Position numbers and translations under genes: made by a program. The notes beneath the pieces were generated by a model. The model was not told the DNA's origin. It did no database searches and saw nothing but the letters and a program-made list of their open reading frames with translations. A DNA stretch of 64,000 nucleotides from the NCBI RefSeq assembly GCF_000144645.1, contig NC_014377.1, positions 248,001 through 312,000 on the forward strand. The letters run 5' to 3'. Source of the DNA: Thermosediminibacter oceani DSM 16646 (GTDB taxonomy: Bacteria > Bacillota > Thermosediminibacteria > Thermosediminibacterales > Thermosediminibacteraceae). Of this stretch, positions 18,119 to 28,837 are shown piece by piece (the stretch's first letter is position 1; each line of letters begins with the position of its first letter).

Positions 18119-18811
18119 ATGGTTTCTCTTACGTTTCACGGCCACGCATGTTTCACAATAAGCTCGTCTAAGTTCAATCTCATCATTGACCCGTGGCTGA
18201 AGGATAACCCTCTTTCCGACATAAAGCCCGAACAGGTGAAGGTGGACTACATACTCGTGACCCACGGCCACGGGGATCACCTGGGGGATGCGATAGAAAT
18301 AGCAAAGGCCAGTAATGCCACCATAATCGCTCCCTACGAGCTTGCAACTTACTGCCAGTCTAAAGGTGCGAAGGTCCACCCGATGCACATAGGCGGGGAT
18401 TATACCTTTGATTTCGGCTGGCTGCAGCTCACACCGGCGATGCACGGTTCCGGCGAGCTTATCGGCGACCAGATCGTCTACATGGGAAACCCCTGTGGAT
18501 TTCTCCTGGAGATCGAGGGCAAGACTTTATACCACGCAGGGGACACCGGCCTTTTCGGGGATATGAGGCTCATAGGGGAAAAGGTTTCGCTGGACGTGGC
18601 GATGTTGCCCATCGGCGGCAATTTCGTCATGGGTATAGACGACGCCGTGAGGGCCGTGGAATTTTTAAAGCCGAAGACGGTTATTCCCATGCATTACAAC
18701 ACCTTCGATATCATAAAAAAGGACCCGCAGGAATTTAAGAAAAAAGTTGAGGGGAAAACAGGAGCCAGGGTGGTTATACTGGCGCCGGGAGAGACGATCA
18801 CGGTAAATTGA
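18119..18811 (+). CDS. metal-dependent hydrolase, UPF0173 family
   Basis: A 230-residue metallo-beta-lactamase-fold protein. Metal ligands: HGHACF near the N-terminus, the HxHxDH-type motif as VTHGHGDHLGDA, H in ALTPAMHGS position and D in YHAGDTGLF, plus a C-terminal VIPMHYNTF. This pattern and length match the UPF0173/YtkL group. The substrate is unknown. ATG 18119 is chosen because GGGAGG is seven bases upstream; an in-frame ATG at 18113 is too close to it. It converges on the MFS gene with six bases between the ends. Confidence 0.88.
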   Translation: MVSLTFHGHACFTISSSKFNLIIDPWLKDNPLSDIKPEQVKVDYILVTHGHGDHLGDAIEIAKASNATIIAPYELATYCQSKGAKVHPMHIGGDYTFDFGWLQLTPAMHGSGELIGDQIVYMGNPCGFLLEIEGKTLYHAGDTGLFGDMRLIGEKVSLDVAMLPIGGNFVMGIDDAVRAVEFLKPKTVIPMHYNTFDIIKKDPQEFKKKVEGKTGARVVILAPGETITVN

Positions 18812-18817
18812 GATTTG

Positions 18818-20095
18818 CTAAGCGTCCAATTCCCGCAGGGCGTAAGCGGCAACCACCGACGAAAACACCAGCACCGCCGTTATAACAAATAGGTGGACGT
18901 AGGATAAAAATTGGATTATGACCCCGCCCAGCAGCGGAAGGAACGTGGTGGGCGCTGTCAGTGTGTTTAAAAGGCCTATGTAAAGGGGCCTTTTTTCTTC
19001 TGGAGCGATTTTTAGTAGATAGTTGTAGATGCCTACCCAGATGCCGCTGTATGTGGCACCTATAAGGATGAATAGCAGGACGTAAAGTGGTAGGGAGGGG
19101 AGGTTGAGCCTGTAAAGGAGCAGGCTCAGCAGAGCCAATACCGGTGGCATAGCTGTAAGCTTTGCCGTCAGCATCACCACACTCCTGCTGCCGTAAAAGT
19201 CGTTGATCCTGCCGAAAAAGACGCCGGCCAGAATGTAGCCCAGCATCTGGGCGGATACAAAAATGCCGACGCTGTCCTGGGAGACCTTCAGGGCCTCCTG
19301 GGCGAATATTACGTAAAACGGCAACGGCATGAAGAAAAACCTGAGGAGAGTGTTTACCACTATCAGGAGCCTGAAGTCGCGGTCTTTCTTGAAAACCTGA
19401 GGTATGCCCATCAGGTATTTTACGAGGCTTTCGCACTGGCGCGGCGCTCCGTCTTCGACTTCCTTCAGCCTTAAAAAAGAAAGGTAGGATATAGTACAAC
19501 AAATAAATCCCAGTAAAAATATGACAGAATAATCGTAGGGAAAGGAAAAGCGATCGCTGCTCAGGATGGCTTTAACCAGGAATCCGGCGCCGAAAGCCAG
19601 GCTGCCCTCCAGGAATAGGGTTTTGGTATAGTACGTTCCCCGCCTTTCCGGAGGTATGGACTTGGCGAAGAGGTCTATCCAGGGAACTCCGCCCACCCCG
19701 TCCGAGAACGCCATTACGATGAAGAATACATAAAACAGCGTTAGGGCCAGCGCGGGATTTTTCGCGGCGATGAGGGTCGATAGCGCCATCATCCCGGCGG
19801 CAAGTCTCAATAGCCCTCCGGCGACGACCACAAGGGGTTTTTTCCGGGGTAATGCCTCGGCCCTCCGGGCCACCAGTAGCTGGGGCAAAAACCAGCCGCA
19901 GTTCCTTATGGTGGTGGTGAGGCCGATCAGTACCGGCGAACTGGTGAGGTTGCTCACAAAAGACGCGACCACCGTTCCGGGTTCCACAAAACTGTTAAAC
20001 ACCGCAAAGAAAATGGCATCGTAGCTCAGCGCGTTGAAATTGTTGTAAAATTCCTTTTCCGACATCGTTCTTTTTTCCACTTCGAAAACCCCCAT
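18818..20095 (-). CDS. MFS transporter
   Basis: A major facilitator of about 425 residues with twelve predicted membrane segments. The N-terminal half contains NSFVEPGTVVASFVSNLTSSPVLIGLTTTIRNCGWFLPQLLVARRAE, a region shared by uncharacterised MFS proteins of clostridia; the loop-2 basic cluster (ARRAEALPRKK) replaces the usual MFS motif A. No substrate is inferable. The ORF opens at 20095, but an internal ATG at 20065 (MSEKEFYNNF) is an equally plausible start. It is divergent from moeA and convergent with the hydrolase gene. Confidence 0.8.
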   Translation of the reverse strand: MGVFEVEKRTMSEKEFYNNFNALSYDAIFFAVFNSFVEPGTVVASFVSNLTSSPVLIGLTTTIRNCGWFLPQLLVARRAEALPRKKPLVVVAGGLLRLAAGMMALSTLIAAKNPALALTLFYVFFIVMAFSDGVGGVPWIDLFAKSIPPERRGTYYTKTLFLEGSLAFGAGFLVKAILSSDRFSFPYDYSVIFLLGFICCTISYLSFLRLKEVEDGAPRQCESLVKYLMGIPQVFKKDRDFRLLIVVNTLLRFFFMPLPFYVIFAQEALKVSQDSVGIFVSAQMLGYILAGVFFGRINDFYGSRSVVMLTAKLTAMPPVLALLSLLLYRLNLPSLPLYVLLFILIGATYSGIWVGIYNYLLKIAPEEKRPLYIGLLNTLTAPTTFLPLLGGVIIQFLSYVHLFVITAVLVFSSVVAAYALRELDA

Positions 20096-20242
20096 TTCCA
20101 GATTTTATGTTCGACATAAGGGCGTTTATTCCTCTCTGTATCGAAAATATTTTTAGACGGCCGGGAGGATTCGAAAGCCCAAGTAGCGAATATATCACAT
20201 TATGCAAATATTTTTAAAACGCTATTCAAAGGAGTTTTCGGT

Positions 20243-21475
20243 ATGCGACTTTTCGATGCCAGGACCGTAAGGGACGCTTTGGAAGCGCTCAAAGAAAACT
20301 TAGGGAATATACCGGTGAAGAGCGAGGAGGTCCTGCTCCTTGAGGCATTGAACCGGGTGCTTGCGGAAGATGTGTATTCTCCTGAAGACATACCGGCCTT
20401 TGACCGTTCTACGGTGGACGGCTACGCCGTCATGGCCCGGGATACTTTTGGTGCAGGAGAATCCATGCCGGCGTTGCTGAAACTGGTAGGAGAGATAAGG
20501 ATGGGAGAACGGCCGGACATCACCCTGAAACCCGGCCAGGCCGTGAAGATTTCCACCGGAGGGATGCTGCCGGAGGGTTCCGATGCGGTCGTTATGCTTG
20601 AATATACACAACAATTTGATGACGGCACCCTAGTCGTGGAAAGACCGGTGGCGCCGGGAGAAAACGTGATATTCAGGGGCGAGGACGTAAAAGAAGGTAG
20701 CCTCGTGCTGCCTAAGGGCCATACCCTCAGGCCCCAGGACCTGGCAGTCCTGGCCGGTATAGGGCGGCAAAAGGTGAGGGTGGCCGCTTTGCCGGTGGTC
20801 GCCGTGATATCAACGGGGGATGAGGTCAGGCCTCCGGGTGAGAAGATCAAGCCCGGTGAGATCCGCGATATGAACACCTACTCCCTTTCGGCCCAGGTCC
20901 GGAAATGGGGAGGGATACCGCGCACCTACGGTGTTGTCGGAGACGATTTTGATGGGCTCTGCAGGGTGATGGTGGAAGCCCTGGCAAGCAGCGACTTAGT
21001 GGTGCTTTCGGGCGGGAGCTCTGTAGGGAGCCGGGACCTGACCGTGAAAGTTATAGAGAGCTTAGGAGAGCCCGGCGTCGTGGTGCACGGCCTTGCGGTA
21101 AAACCCGGCAAACCCACCATACTCGGCGCGGTAATGGGCAAGCCGGTGGTAGGGCTTCCGGGTCACCCGGTGTCGGCAATGGTCATCTTCGAGCTGGTGG
21201 TAAGGCCGCTTATCTCTGCCATGCTGGGAAGGCCCGCAAATTACGGGAAAATCAATGTCAGAGCCAGGGTCGCCCGGAACGTAGCCTCGGCCGCCGGCAG
21301 GGAGGACTTTATCCGCGTGAAGCTGGAGGAAAGGGACGGGGAACTCTGGGCAAAACCCATTCTGGGGAAATCGGGCCTGATTTCCACCATGGTTGAATCC
21401 GACGGCCTCGCCAGGATACCACCCGAAAAGCTGGGCGTCGGGGAAGGGGAATACATCGAGGTGGAGCTGTACTGA
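20243..21475 (+). CDS. moeA: molybdopterin molybdenumtransferase MoeA
   Basis: A 410-residue MoeA with all domains: an N-terminal segment with the conserved PAFDRSTVDGYAV, a GEIRMGERPDITLKPGQAVKISTGGMLPEGSDAVV barrel region, the MPT-binding domain with LSGGSSVGSRDLT, AVKPGKPT and LPGHPVSAM, and a C-terminal domain IV. It inserts molybdate (or tungstate) into adenylylated molybdopterin. It is the first gene of a Moco operon; ATG start behind CAAAGGAG. A second MoeA-like gene follows after five bases. Confidence 0.93.
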   Translation: MRLFDARTVRDALEALKENLGNIPVKSEEVLLLEALNRVLAEDVYSPEDIPAFDRSTVDGYAVMARDTFGAGESMPALLKLVGEIRMGERPDITLKPGQAVKISTGGMLPEGSDAVVMLEYTQQFDDGTLVVERPVAPGENVIFRGEDVKEGSLVLPKGHTLRPQDLAVLAGIGRQKVRVAALPVVAVISTGDEVRPPGEKIKPGEIRDMNTYSLSAQVRKWGGIPRTYGVVGDDFDGLCRVMVEALASSDLVVLSGGSSVGSRDLTVKVIESLGEPGVVVHGLAVKPGKPTILGAVMGKPVVGLPGHPVSAMVIFELVVRPLISAMLGRPANYGKINVRARVARNVASAAGREDFIRVKLEERDGELWAKPILGKSGLISTMVESDGLARIPPEKLGVGEGEYIEVELY

Positions 21476-21489
21476 GGGGGTTGAAGAGC

Positions 21490-23415
21490 GTGAAGGAAAG
21501 AGAAGTGTATTTGGAAAACGTGTCATTGGCAGAGGCTGTAGATAGATTTTTCGTTGACCTTGAGGAGTCCGGAGCCCTTCGGCTTACCGGAGCGGAAGTA
21601 GTAAGCGTAAGGCAGGCCCTGGGCAGGATTACCGCCGAACCGGTTTTCGCCAGGATATCCTCCCCCCATTACAGCGCCGCGGCCATGGATGGTATAGCCG
21701 TTTCGGCGAAAGATACCTTCGGGGCCGGTGAAAAGAACCCGGTGAGATTGAAGGAAGGCGTGAATTTCCACTACGTAGATACCGGAGACCCATTACCGCC
21801 CGGGTGTGACGCGGTAATAATGATTGAGGAAGTCCATCCCCTGGGCGATGGTGAGGTGGAGATAGTGGCGCCCTGTTCCCCCTGGGACAACGTAAGGGGC
21901 ATAGGCGAGGACATAGCGGCTGCGGAACTGGTAGTCCCGGAAAACCACCGCCTGAGGCCCCAGGATTTAAGCGCAATCCTGGCCGCCGGCCATACCGCCG
22001 TCAGGGTGAGAAAAAAACCCAGGGTTGCCGTTATACCCACCGGCACCGAGCTGGTCAACCCCGGCGAGCCCTTGAAGCCGGGCGATATAATTGAGTCCAA
22101 TTCCGCCATGATCTCGGGCCTCGTGGAGGAATGGGGCGGAGAGGCCCTGGTCCTGGAAAAGGCAGAAGACGATTTTGAATTGATAAAACGGAGGATAGAG
22201 GAGGGCCTTTCCGCTGCCGACGTGGTCGTGATTAATGCGGGCTCTTCGGCGGGTTCGGAAGACTACACGGCAAAGTGCATCAGGGCTATGGGCGAGCTCC
22301 TGGTGCACGGCGTCGCCATAAAACCCGGGAAGCCGGTGGTCCTCGGCCGGATCGCCGGTAAACCGGTAATAGGCATTCCCGGCTATCCGGTTTCGGCTTA
22401 TCTTGCCATGGAGCTCTTTGTAAAACCCATCGTTTACCGGATGCAGGGCCTGCCGGTGCCCGGCAGGCATAAGATAAGGGCCAGGCTCTCCCGGCGGGTA
22501 GTTTCTTCCATAGGAACCCTGGAATTTCTCAGGGTCAAGGTGGGGAGGATGGGCAGCGAATTCATAGCTTCGCCCCTCTCCCGTGGGGCCGGAGTAATAA
22601 TGTCGGTGGTGAGGGCCGACGGCATTGTGAGGATACCCGAATCCAGGGAGGGCATAGAGTCGGGTGAGTCCGTTGAGGTCGAACTTTTAAGGGATAGGGA
22701 AGAGATCGAGAACACCGTGCTCATGATCGGTAGCCACGACGTCACGATAGACCTGCTGGCCAACGAACTGAAACGGCTTTACCCGGAGATCACCCTTTCC
22801 TCAGCCCACGTGGGGAGCATGGGCGGAATAATGGCTCTTATGCGGGGAGAGACCCACATGGCTGGCCTTCACCTGCTGGACCCCGAAACCGGTGAGTACA
22901 ACCTGCCCTATATCCGGAAATACCTGGCGGGCCGCAAGGTGGTGCTGGTAAACCTGGCCTACCGGCAGCAGGGCCTCATGGTGGCCAAGGGTAACCCAAA
23001 AGGCATAAGGGGCATAGAAGACCTGGTCCGGGAAGACGTGACCTTCGTGAACCGCCAGAAGGGGGCCGGCACCAGGATACTGCTGGACCTGAAGCTCAAA
23101 GAGCTGGACATCGATCCGGGACGCATCAGGGGTTACGGCAAGGAGGAATACACACATCTCGCAGTGGCGGCCGCAGTGGCGGGTGGTATGGCTGACGCGG
23201 GACTTGGGATTTTGGCTGCCGCCAGGGCCATGGACCTCGACTTTGTACCGGTGGCTCCGGAAAGGTTTGACATTGCCATACCCCACGAATTCTACCCCAT
23301 GGATTCCATACAGAAGGTATTGAAGATTTTAAGGTCCGAAGAGTTCAAAAGGAAAATCGAATCCTTGGGCGGATACGACACGTCCAGGACCGGCGAATTG
23401 ATTGGGGGCGATTGA
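21490..23415 (+). CDS. MoeA fused to a periplasmic-binding-protein-like domain
   Basis: A protein of about 641 residues. Residues 1-410 repeat the MoeA fold (SSPHYSAAAMDGIAV, NAGSSAGSEDYT, AIKPGKPVVLG, GIPGYPVSAY). Residues about 415-640 form a PBP-like domain (VLMIGSHDVTIDLLANEL, HVGSMGGIMALMRGE, HMAGLHLLDPETGEYN, RQKGAGTRILLD). This domain order is known from bacteria and archaea as MoeA/LysR-substrate-binding fusions. The PBP part resembles molybdate/tungstate binders and may sense or deliver the oxyanion (inference). GTG at 21490 is preferred, nine bases after GAGGGGG; a TTG nine bases upstream is possible. Confidence 0.88.
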   Translation: MKEREVYLENVSLAEAVDRFFVDLEESGALRLTGAEVVSVRQALGRITAEPVFARISSPHYSAAAMDGIAVSAKDTFGAGEKNPVRLKEGVNFHYVDTGDPLPPGCDAVIMIEEVHPLGDGEVEIVAPCSPWDNVRGIGEDIAAAELVVPENHRLRPQDLSAILAAGHTAVRVRKKPRVAVIPTGTELVNPGEPLKPGDIIESNSAMISGLVEEWGGEALVLEKAEDDFELIKRRIEEGLSAADVVVINAGSSAGSEDYTAKCIRAMGELLVHGVAIKPGKPVVLGRIAGKPVIGIPGYPVSAYLAMELFVKPIVYRMQGLPVPGRHKIRARLSRRVVSSIGTLEFLRVKVGRMGSEFIASPLSRGAGVIMSVVRADGIVRIPESREGIESGESVEVELLRDREEIENTVLMIGSHDVTIDLLANELKRLYPEITLSSAHVGSMGGIMALMRGETHMAGLHLLDPETGEYNLPYIRKYLAGRKVVLVNLAYRQQGLMVAKGNPKGIRGIEDLVREDVTFVNRQKGAGTRILLDLKLKELDIDPGRIRGYGKEEYTHLAVAAAVAGGMADAGLGILAAARAMDLDFVPVAPERFDIAIPHEFYPMDSIQKVLKILRSEEFKRKIESLGGYDTSRTGELIGGD

Positions 23416-24390
23416 GTGAAGGACCGGTTCGGAAGGGAAATCGACTATATCAGGGTCTCGGTTACCGACAGGTGCAACTTCAGGTGTATCTACTGCATGC
23501 CGGAAGGAGGGGTGATGCCGAAGACCTGCGCAGACATACTTCGCTTTGAAGAGATTGCCCGTTTTTTAGAGGCGATAGTACCCCTTGGAATATCTACAGT
23601 CAGGATTACCGGCGGCGAGCCTCTGGTGAGAAAGGGCATTGCGGATTTTGTGCGCATGGTCCGGCGCATCCCGGGGGTAAAAGACATAGCCATGACTACC
23701 AACGGTTCCCTGCTTGCCGGAATGGCGGCGGATTTGAAAAGCGCCGGGCTTAACAGGGTTAACATCAGCCTTGACAGCCTGAGGCCCGAAAGGTTTGGGC
23801 GGGTGACCAGGGGCGGTGACCTGAAGAGCGTGCTAAAGGGCATTGACGCCGCGCTGGAAAATGGCCTGGAGCCCGTAAAAATAAACTGCGTCGTGATAAA
23901 GGGGTTTAACGACGATGAGATCATGGATTTTGCAAAACTTACAATTGAGCGCAACCTGACGGTACGATTCATAGAGCTCATGCCCGTCGGCGAATCCAAA
24001 AAAGCGCGGATGAACTTTGTGCCCGCCGGCCGTATAAGCCGGTCCTTGGGTGGGGAACTCGAGCCTGTGGAATATCCTGAGGAAGGGAAGGGGCCGGCCG
24101 TTTACTACAGGCTGCCCGGAGCCAAAGGTTTTATAGGATTTATCGCCCCCATGACCCGTCATTTTTGCGCTGAGTGCAACCGCGTCAGGCTGACCTCCGA
24201 CGGGAAGCTGAAGGTGTGTCTTGATTCGGAAGAGGAATTCGACGTAAAGGCGGCGCTGCGGGGCGGTGCCAGCGGCGAGGATCTGAGGAGGATCTTTACC
24301 GGTGCGCTCATGAGAAAGCCCGACGGTCACAGGATGAACGCGGTTCGTTTCGGAAAACCCGGAAGGACCATGTGCCAGATAGGGGGATGA
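23416..24390 (+). CDS. moaA: GTP 3',8-cyclase MoaA
   Basis: A 324-residue radical SAM enzyme that starts Moco synthesis by cyclising GTP. The SAM cluster motif CxxxCxxC is C20-NFR-C24-IY-C27; ITGGEPLVR binds SAM; the C-terminal cluster has CAECNRVRLTSDGKLKVCL. The usual C-terminal GG is present as QIGG. GTG start directly after the TGA of the upstream gene, so coupling is expected. Oxygen-sensitive, as suits an anaerobe. Confidence 0.95.
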   Translation: MKDRFGREIDYIRVSVTDRCNFRCIYCMPEGGVMPKTCADILRFEEIARFLEAIVPLGISTVRITGGEPLVRKGIADFVRMVRRIPGVKDIAMTTNGSLLAGMAADLKSAGLNRVNISLDSLRPERFGRVTRGGDLKSVLKGIDAALENGLEPVKINCVVIKGFNDDEIMDFAKLTIERNLTVRFIELMPVGESKKARMNFVPAGRISRSLGGELEPVEYPEEGKGPAVYYRLPGAKGFIGFIAPMTRHFCAECNRVRLTSDGKLKVCLDSEEEFDVKAALRGGASGEDLRRIFTGALMRKPDGHRMNAVRFGKPGRTMCQIGG

Positions 24391-24392
24391 AA

Positions 24393-24887
24393 ATGGAATT
24401 TACCCATTTCGACGGGCAAGGCAGGGCCCGAATGGTTGATGTAAGCGGAAAGGGCGAAACAGTTCGCACTGCTGTGGCGCGAGGGTATGTATTCATGAAA
24501 CCCGAAACCCTCAGCATGATAAAGGAAGGAAGGATAAAAAAGGGCGATGTGCTGGCTGTAGCCCAGGTGGCGGGGATAATGGCGGCAAAGAAGACGCCGG
24601 ATATCATCCCCATGTGCCACAATATTACTCTAACCGGTGTCGACATGGATTTTAGTATCATAGATGAAAGAAGCGCCGTGGCCGTTGAGGCCCGGGTTAA
24701 GTGTACCGGCAGGACGGGTGTCGAGATGGAGGCCCTCACGGCGGTCTCGGCTGCCTGCCTCACCATATACGATATGTGCAAGTCAGTGGACAAAGATATG
24801 GTCATTAAAAACATCCAGCTCGTCGAAAAGAGCGGAGGTACGAGCGGGGACTTCAGGAGGGAGGAAGAGGTGCCGTGGGAAAAGTAG
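24393..24887 (+). CDS. moaC: cyclic pyranopterin monophosphate synthase MoaC
   Basis: A 164-residue MoaC. Conserved residues: KTPDIIPMCHNI with the substrate-binding histidine, VEARVKCTGRTGVEMEALTAVS, and YDMCKSVDKDMVI with the catalytic lysine. It converts the MoaA product to cPMP. ATG 24393 lies six bases after GGGGG; an earlier ATG at 24387 overlaps the moaA stop but has no spacing to the ribosome-binding site. It ends inside the MOSC-MogA gene. Confidence 0.94.
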   Translation: MEFTHFDGQGRARMVDVSGKGETVRTAVARGYVFMKPETLSMIKEGRIKKGDVLAVAQVAGIMAAKKTPDIIPMCHNITLTGVDMDFSIIDERSAVAVEARVKCTGRTGVEMEALTAVSAACLTIYDMCKSVDKDMVIKNIQLVEKSGGTSGDFRREEEVPWEK

Positions 24888-25801
24888 TGGCCGTTTGCGT
24901 GAGCGAGAAAAAGGGAGAGAAAAAGCGCGATGTGGGGAAAGCCATGCTGATAGAAGGTTTCGGCATTGAGGGAGACGCCCACGCCGGTGCATGGCACCGG
25001 CAGGTGAGCCTCCTGGCTTTAGAGAGCATCGATAAAATGCGGGAAAAAGGCCTTTCGGTGGGGCCCGGCGATTTTGCCGAAAACATCACCACCGAAGGCA
25101 TAGACCTTTCCAGCCTACCGGTTGGAACCAGGCTCAGGATAAACGATGTCCTACTGGAAGTAACCCAGATCGGCAAGGAGTGCCATGAAAGGTGCGCCAT
25201 ATATCGCCAGGCCGGAGACTGCATAATGCCGAAAGAAGGCATTTTCGCCCGGGTACTCCGGGGCGGAGTGGTTTCGGCTGGGGATGAGATAGAAGTGATA
25301 CCCGTGATCAGGGTGGGGATACTGACCGCCAGCGACAGGGGAGCAAAAGGCGAGAGGGAGGACCTGAGCGGCAAGGTGATAGAGGAAATGATGGAGGCCG
25401 TGAACGGAAGGATCGAGGAATACGTCATGGTTCCCGACGATCTGGAGGCGATAAAAAACTCCCTCCTGGCGATGTGCGAAAAGGGGCTGGACCTCGTCCT
25501 CACTACCGGCGGGACCGGACTTTCCCCGCGGGACAACACGCCGGAAGCGACCCTAGCCGTCGTCGAAAAACAGGTTCCCGGCATACCGGAAGCCATGAGG
25601 CAAAAAAGCCTCGAAAAAACGCCGAACGCCATGCTTTCAAGGGCCGTGGCCGGCATCCGCGGCAGGACCCTTATCATAAACCTGCCGGGAAGCCCCAAAG
25701 CTGTGAGAGAAAACCTCGAAGTGGTGCTGCCGGCACTCCCCCACGCCGTTGAGCTCCTCAGGGGCCGCGTGAGGGACTGCGGCAGACCGGATAGACACTA
25801 A
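24875..25801 (+). CDS. MOSC domain fused to MogA/MoaB
   Basis: A 308-residue two-domain protein. Residues 1-145 are a MOSC domain (GIEGDAHAGAWHRQVSLL, DFAENITTEGIDL, QIGKECHERC with the conserved cysteine), as found in sulfur-transfer or Moco-binding proteins. Residues about 147-305 are a MogA/MoaB molybdopterin adenylyltransferase (VGILTASDRGAKGEREDLSG, LTTGGTGLSPRDNTPEAT, INLPGSPKAVREN). The MogA part adenylylates molybdopterin for MoeA; the MOSC part may hand sulfur or cofactor on. GTG start behind GGAGGGAGGAAGAGG. Last gene of the operon. Confidence 0.92.
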   Translation: MGKVVAVCVSEKKGEKKRDVGKAMLIEGFGIEGDAHAGAWHRQVSLLALESIDKMREKGLSVGPGDFAENITTEGIDLSSLPVGTRLRINDVLLEVTQIGKECHERCAIYRQAGDCIMPKEGIFARVLRGGVVSAGDEIEVIPVIRVGILTASDRGAKGEREDLSGKVIEEMMEAVNGRIEEYVMVPDDLEAIKNSLLAMCEKGLDLVLTTGGTGLSPRDNTPEATLAVVEKQVPGIPEAMRQKSLEKTPNAMLSRAVAGIRGRTLIINLPGSPKAVRENLEVVLPALPHAVELLRGRVRDCGRPDRH

Positions 25802-26026
25802 ACCTTGAAGTCGGCAAGGCCCCGGGACGGGTTGGCCGGGTTCTTACCGGGAGCGTAGGATTTTGCTGTCTAAAAGTAACATTCCATGAATATTGTGGTA
25901 ATTACCGGGTAAAATAATAAGTGGAACTTTAAAAGATTGCCGGCGAATTGACGAGAATTTAAGCAAAAAAAATTAAAAAACCCGGATAGAGGAAAAAAAT
26001 TAAAGGATTTGGACGACGGCGTGAAA

Positions 26027-26055
26027 TTGATTTTAAAAAATCAATAAGATATGAT
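26027..26055 (+). promoter_or_regulatory. groESL promoter
   Basis: TTGATT at 26027-26032 and TATGAT at 26050-26055 are 17 bases apart, just upstream of the CIRCE operator. The 225 bases between the Moco operon and this promoter hold a few GC-rich hairpins without T-tracts and no gene that I can support. Confidence 0.75.
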
Positions 26056-26066
26056 ATAAATTGCTA

Positions 26067-26093
26067 TTAGCACTCACTTAAGAAGAGTGCTAA
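26067..26093 (+). promoter_or_regulatory. CIRCE operator (HrcA binding site)
   Basis: TTAGCACTC, nine bases, GAGTGCTAA: a perfect match to the CIRCE inverted repeat bound by the HrcA heat-shock repressor. It lies at the start of the groESL transcript. Confidence 0.97.
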
Positions 26094-26126
26094 CAATGGA
26101 CAAATACAAAATAAAGGAGGGTTAAC

Positions 26127-26411
26127 ATGAACATCAGGCCATTGGGTGATCGCATAGTCATCAAGGTTCTGGAAAAAGAGGAAAAGACAAAAGGCGGCAT
26201 AGTGCTTCCCGACACGGCTAAGGAAAAACCCCAGAAAGGCGAAGTAATAGCGGTTGGAACCGGCGAGATCATCGACGGCAAAAGAGTTCCCCTGGAAGTT
26301 AAGGTCGGCGACAAAATAATATTCTCGAAATACGCCGGAACCGAAGTCAAATTTGACGATGAAGAGTACCTTATCCTCAGGCAGAGCGATGTTCTGGCTA
26401 TTATAGAATAA
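26127..26411 (+). CDS. groES: co-chaperonin GroES
   Basis: A 94-residue GroES with the N-terminal [11 protein letters not shown], the mobile loop [21 protein letters not shown] and the C-terminal [13 protein letters not shown]. It caps the GroEL ring. ATG behind AAAGGAGGG; controlled by HrcA through CIRCE and followed 24 bases later by groEL. Confidence 0.98.
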   Translation: MNIRPLGDRIVIKVLEKEEKTKGGIVLPDTAKEKPQKGEVIAVGTGEIIDGKRVPLEVKVGDKIIFSKYAGTEVKFDDEEYLILRQSDVLAIIE

Positions 26412-26432
26412 GAGTCCGAAGGAGGTATGTGA

Positions 26433-28046
<1,614 letters not shown>

Positions 28047-28087
28047 TAGAAAAAAATCCCGCCGATAAAAATTATCTAAACTCAAAA

Positions 28088-28120
28088 AGAGGCAAGCCAC
28101 ATAAATGAAGGCTTGCCTCT
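28088..28120 (+). terminator. terminator after groEL
   Basis: AGAGGCAAGCC and GGCTTGCCTCT form an 11-bp perfect stem around an 11-base loop; the following TAGTTTAT is a weak T-tract. Confidence 0.65.
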
Positions 28121-28216
28121 TAGTTTATATATAAACTGTGTATAATTTTGCGGGTAATTCGATTCGTAAAATAAGAAGATAGGGAACCAATTTAACTTCG
28201 TATTATGCACCAATTG

Positions 28217-28660
28217 TTAATTATCCCTTTTTTCCTCCCAAAGTCGTATGCGTTCTTCAAAACTCACTTCTTTGTGTATTTGATGCAGCATCCATTGATA
28301 GCCGAAAGGGTCAATAAATATGGCATTTGACACTCCGTAATCAGGCATTTCAGTCACCGGTTGCACCTCAGTACAGCCTGCACTGATCGCCTTTGAAAAT
28401 GTTTCCTTGATGTCAGGGACAAGGATGTTAAACCAAATCGTTTTAGGTTCATCCGGGTTTGGTGCTTTCAACCCGAATTTTGGGTTTTCATCCAACATGT
28501 GAAAACGTACTCCGTATAGGGTAAAAATGACTTCATTTTCACCTTTGGGAAAATCTGTAACCTCAACACGCTCGATATCAAATATTTTTTCGTATAATTC
28601 CAATGCTTTTAGGCTGTCTGTGACAACCATATCGATTTCTACTCCAACCACTATAGACAC
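28217..28660 (-). CDS. VOC-family (glyoxalase-like) protein
   Basis: A 147-residue vicinal-oxygen-chelate protein with two beta-alpha-beta-beta-beta modules: VVTDSLKALELYEKIFDIERVEV at the start and GVSNAIFIDPFGYQWMLHQIHKEVSFEERIRLWEE at the end. The DPFGYQWML motif is typical of PhnB/YdcJ-like VOC proteins. Function unknown; family members include bleomycin-resistance proteins and isomerases. Start may be GTG 28660 or GTG 28651, both behind AAAGGAG. Its upstream side is where the first IS21 copy inserted, 22 bases from the start, so its native promoter was probably displaced. Confidence 0.75.
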   Translation of the reverse strand: MSIVVGVEIDMVVTDSLKALELYEKIFDIERVEVTDFPKGENEVIFTLYGVRFHMLDENPKFGLKAPNPDEPKTIWFNILVPDIKETFSKAISAGCTEVQPVTEMPDYGVSNAIFIDPFGYQWMLHQIHKEVSFEERIRLWEEKRDN

Positions 28661-28837
28661 ACTCCTTTTATAGATTCATAAATGTTTATTGCATAATTAA
28701 AATGGACAGAGTTGCAAAATAAAATCCCCACTTTTGCAACTCAAAAATCCCCAAATTTGCAAAGGTCATTGCAGGCACCCCTAAAAACCTTTACCCTTGT
28801 AGTTAGGGAAATCTTAACTGCAAGGGAGGATTGGAGG

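Noticed and set aside
20096-20242. Possible Moco riboswitch before moeA
   Set aside because: I could not match the conserved Moco-RNA stems; only an ordinary divergent intergenic region with a ribosome-binding site is visible.
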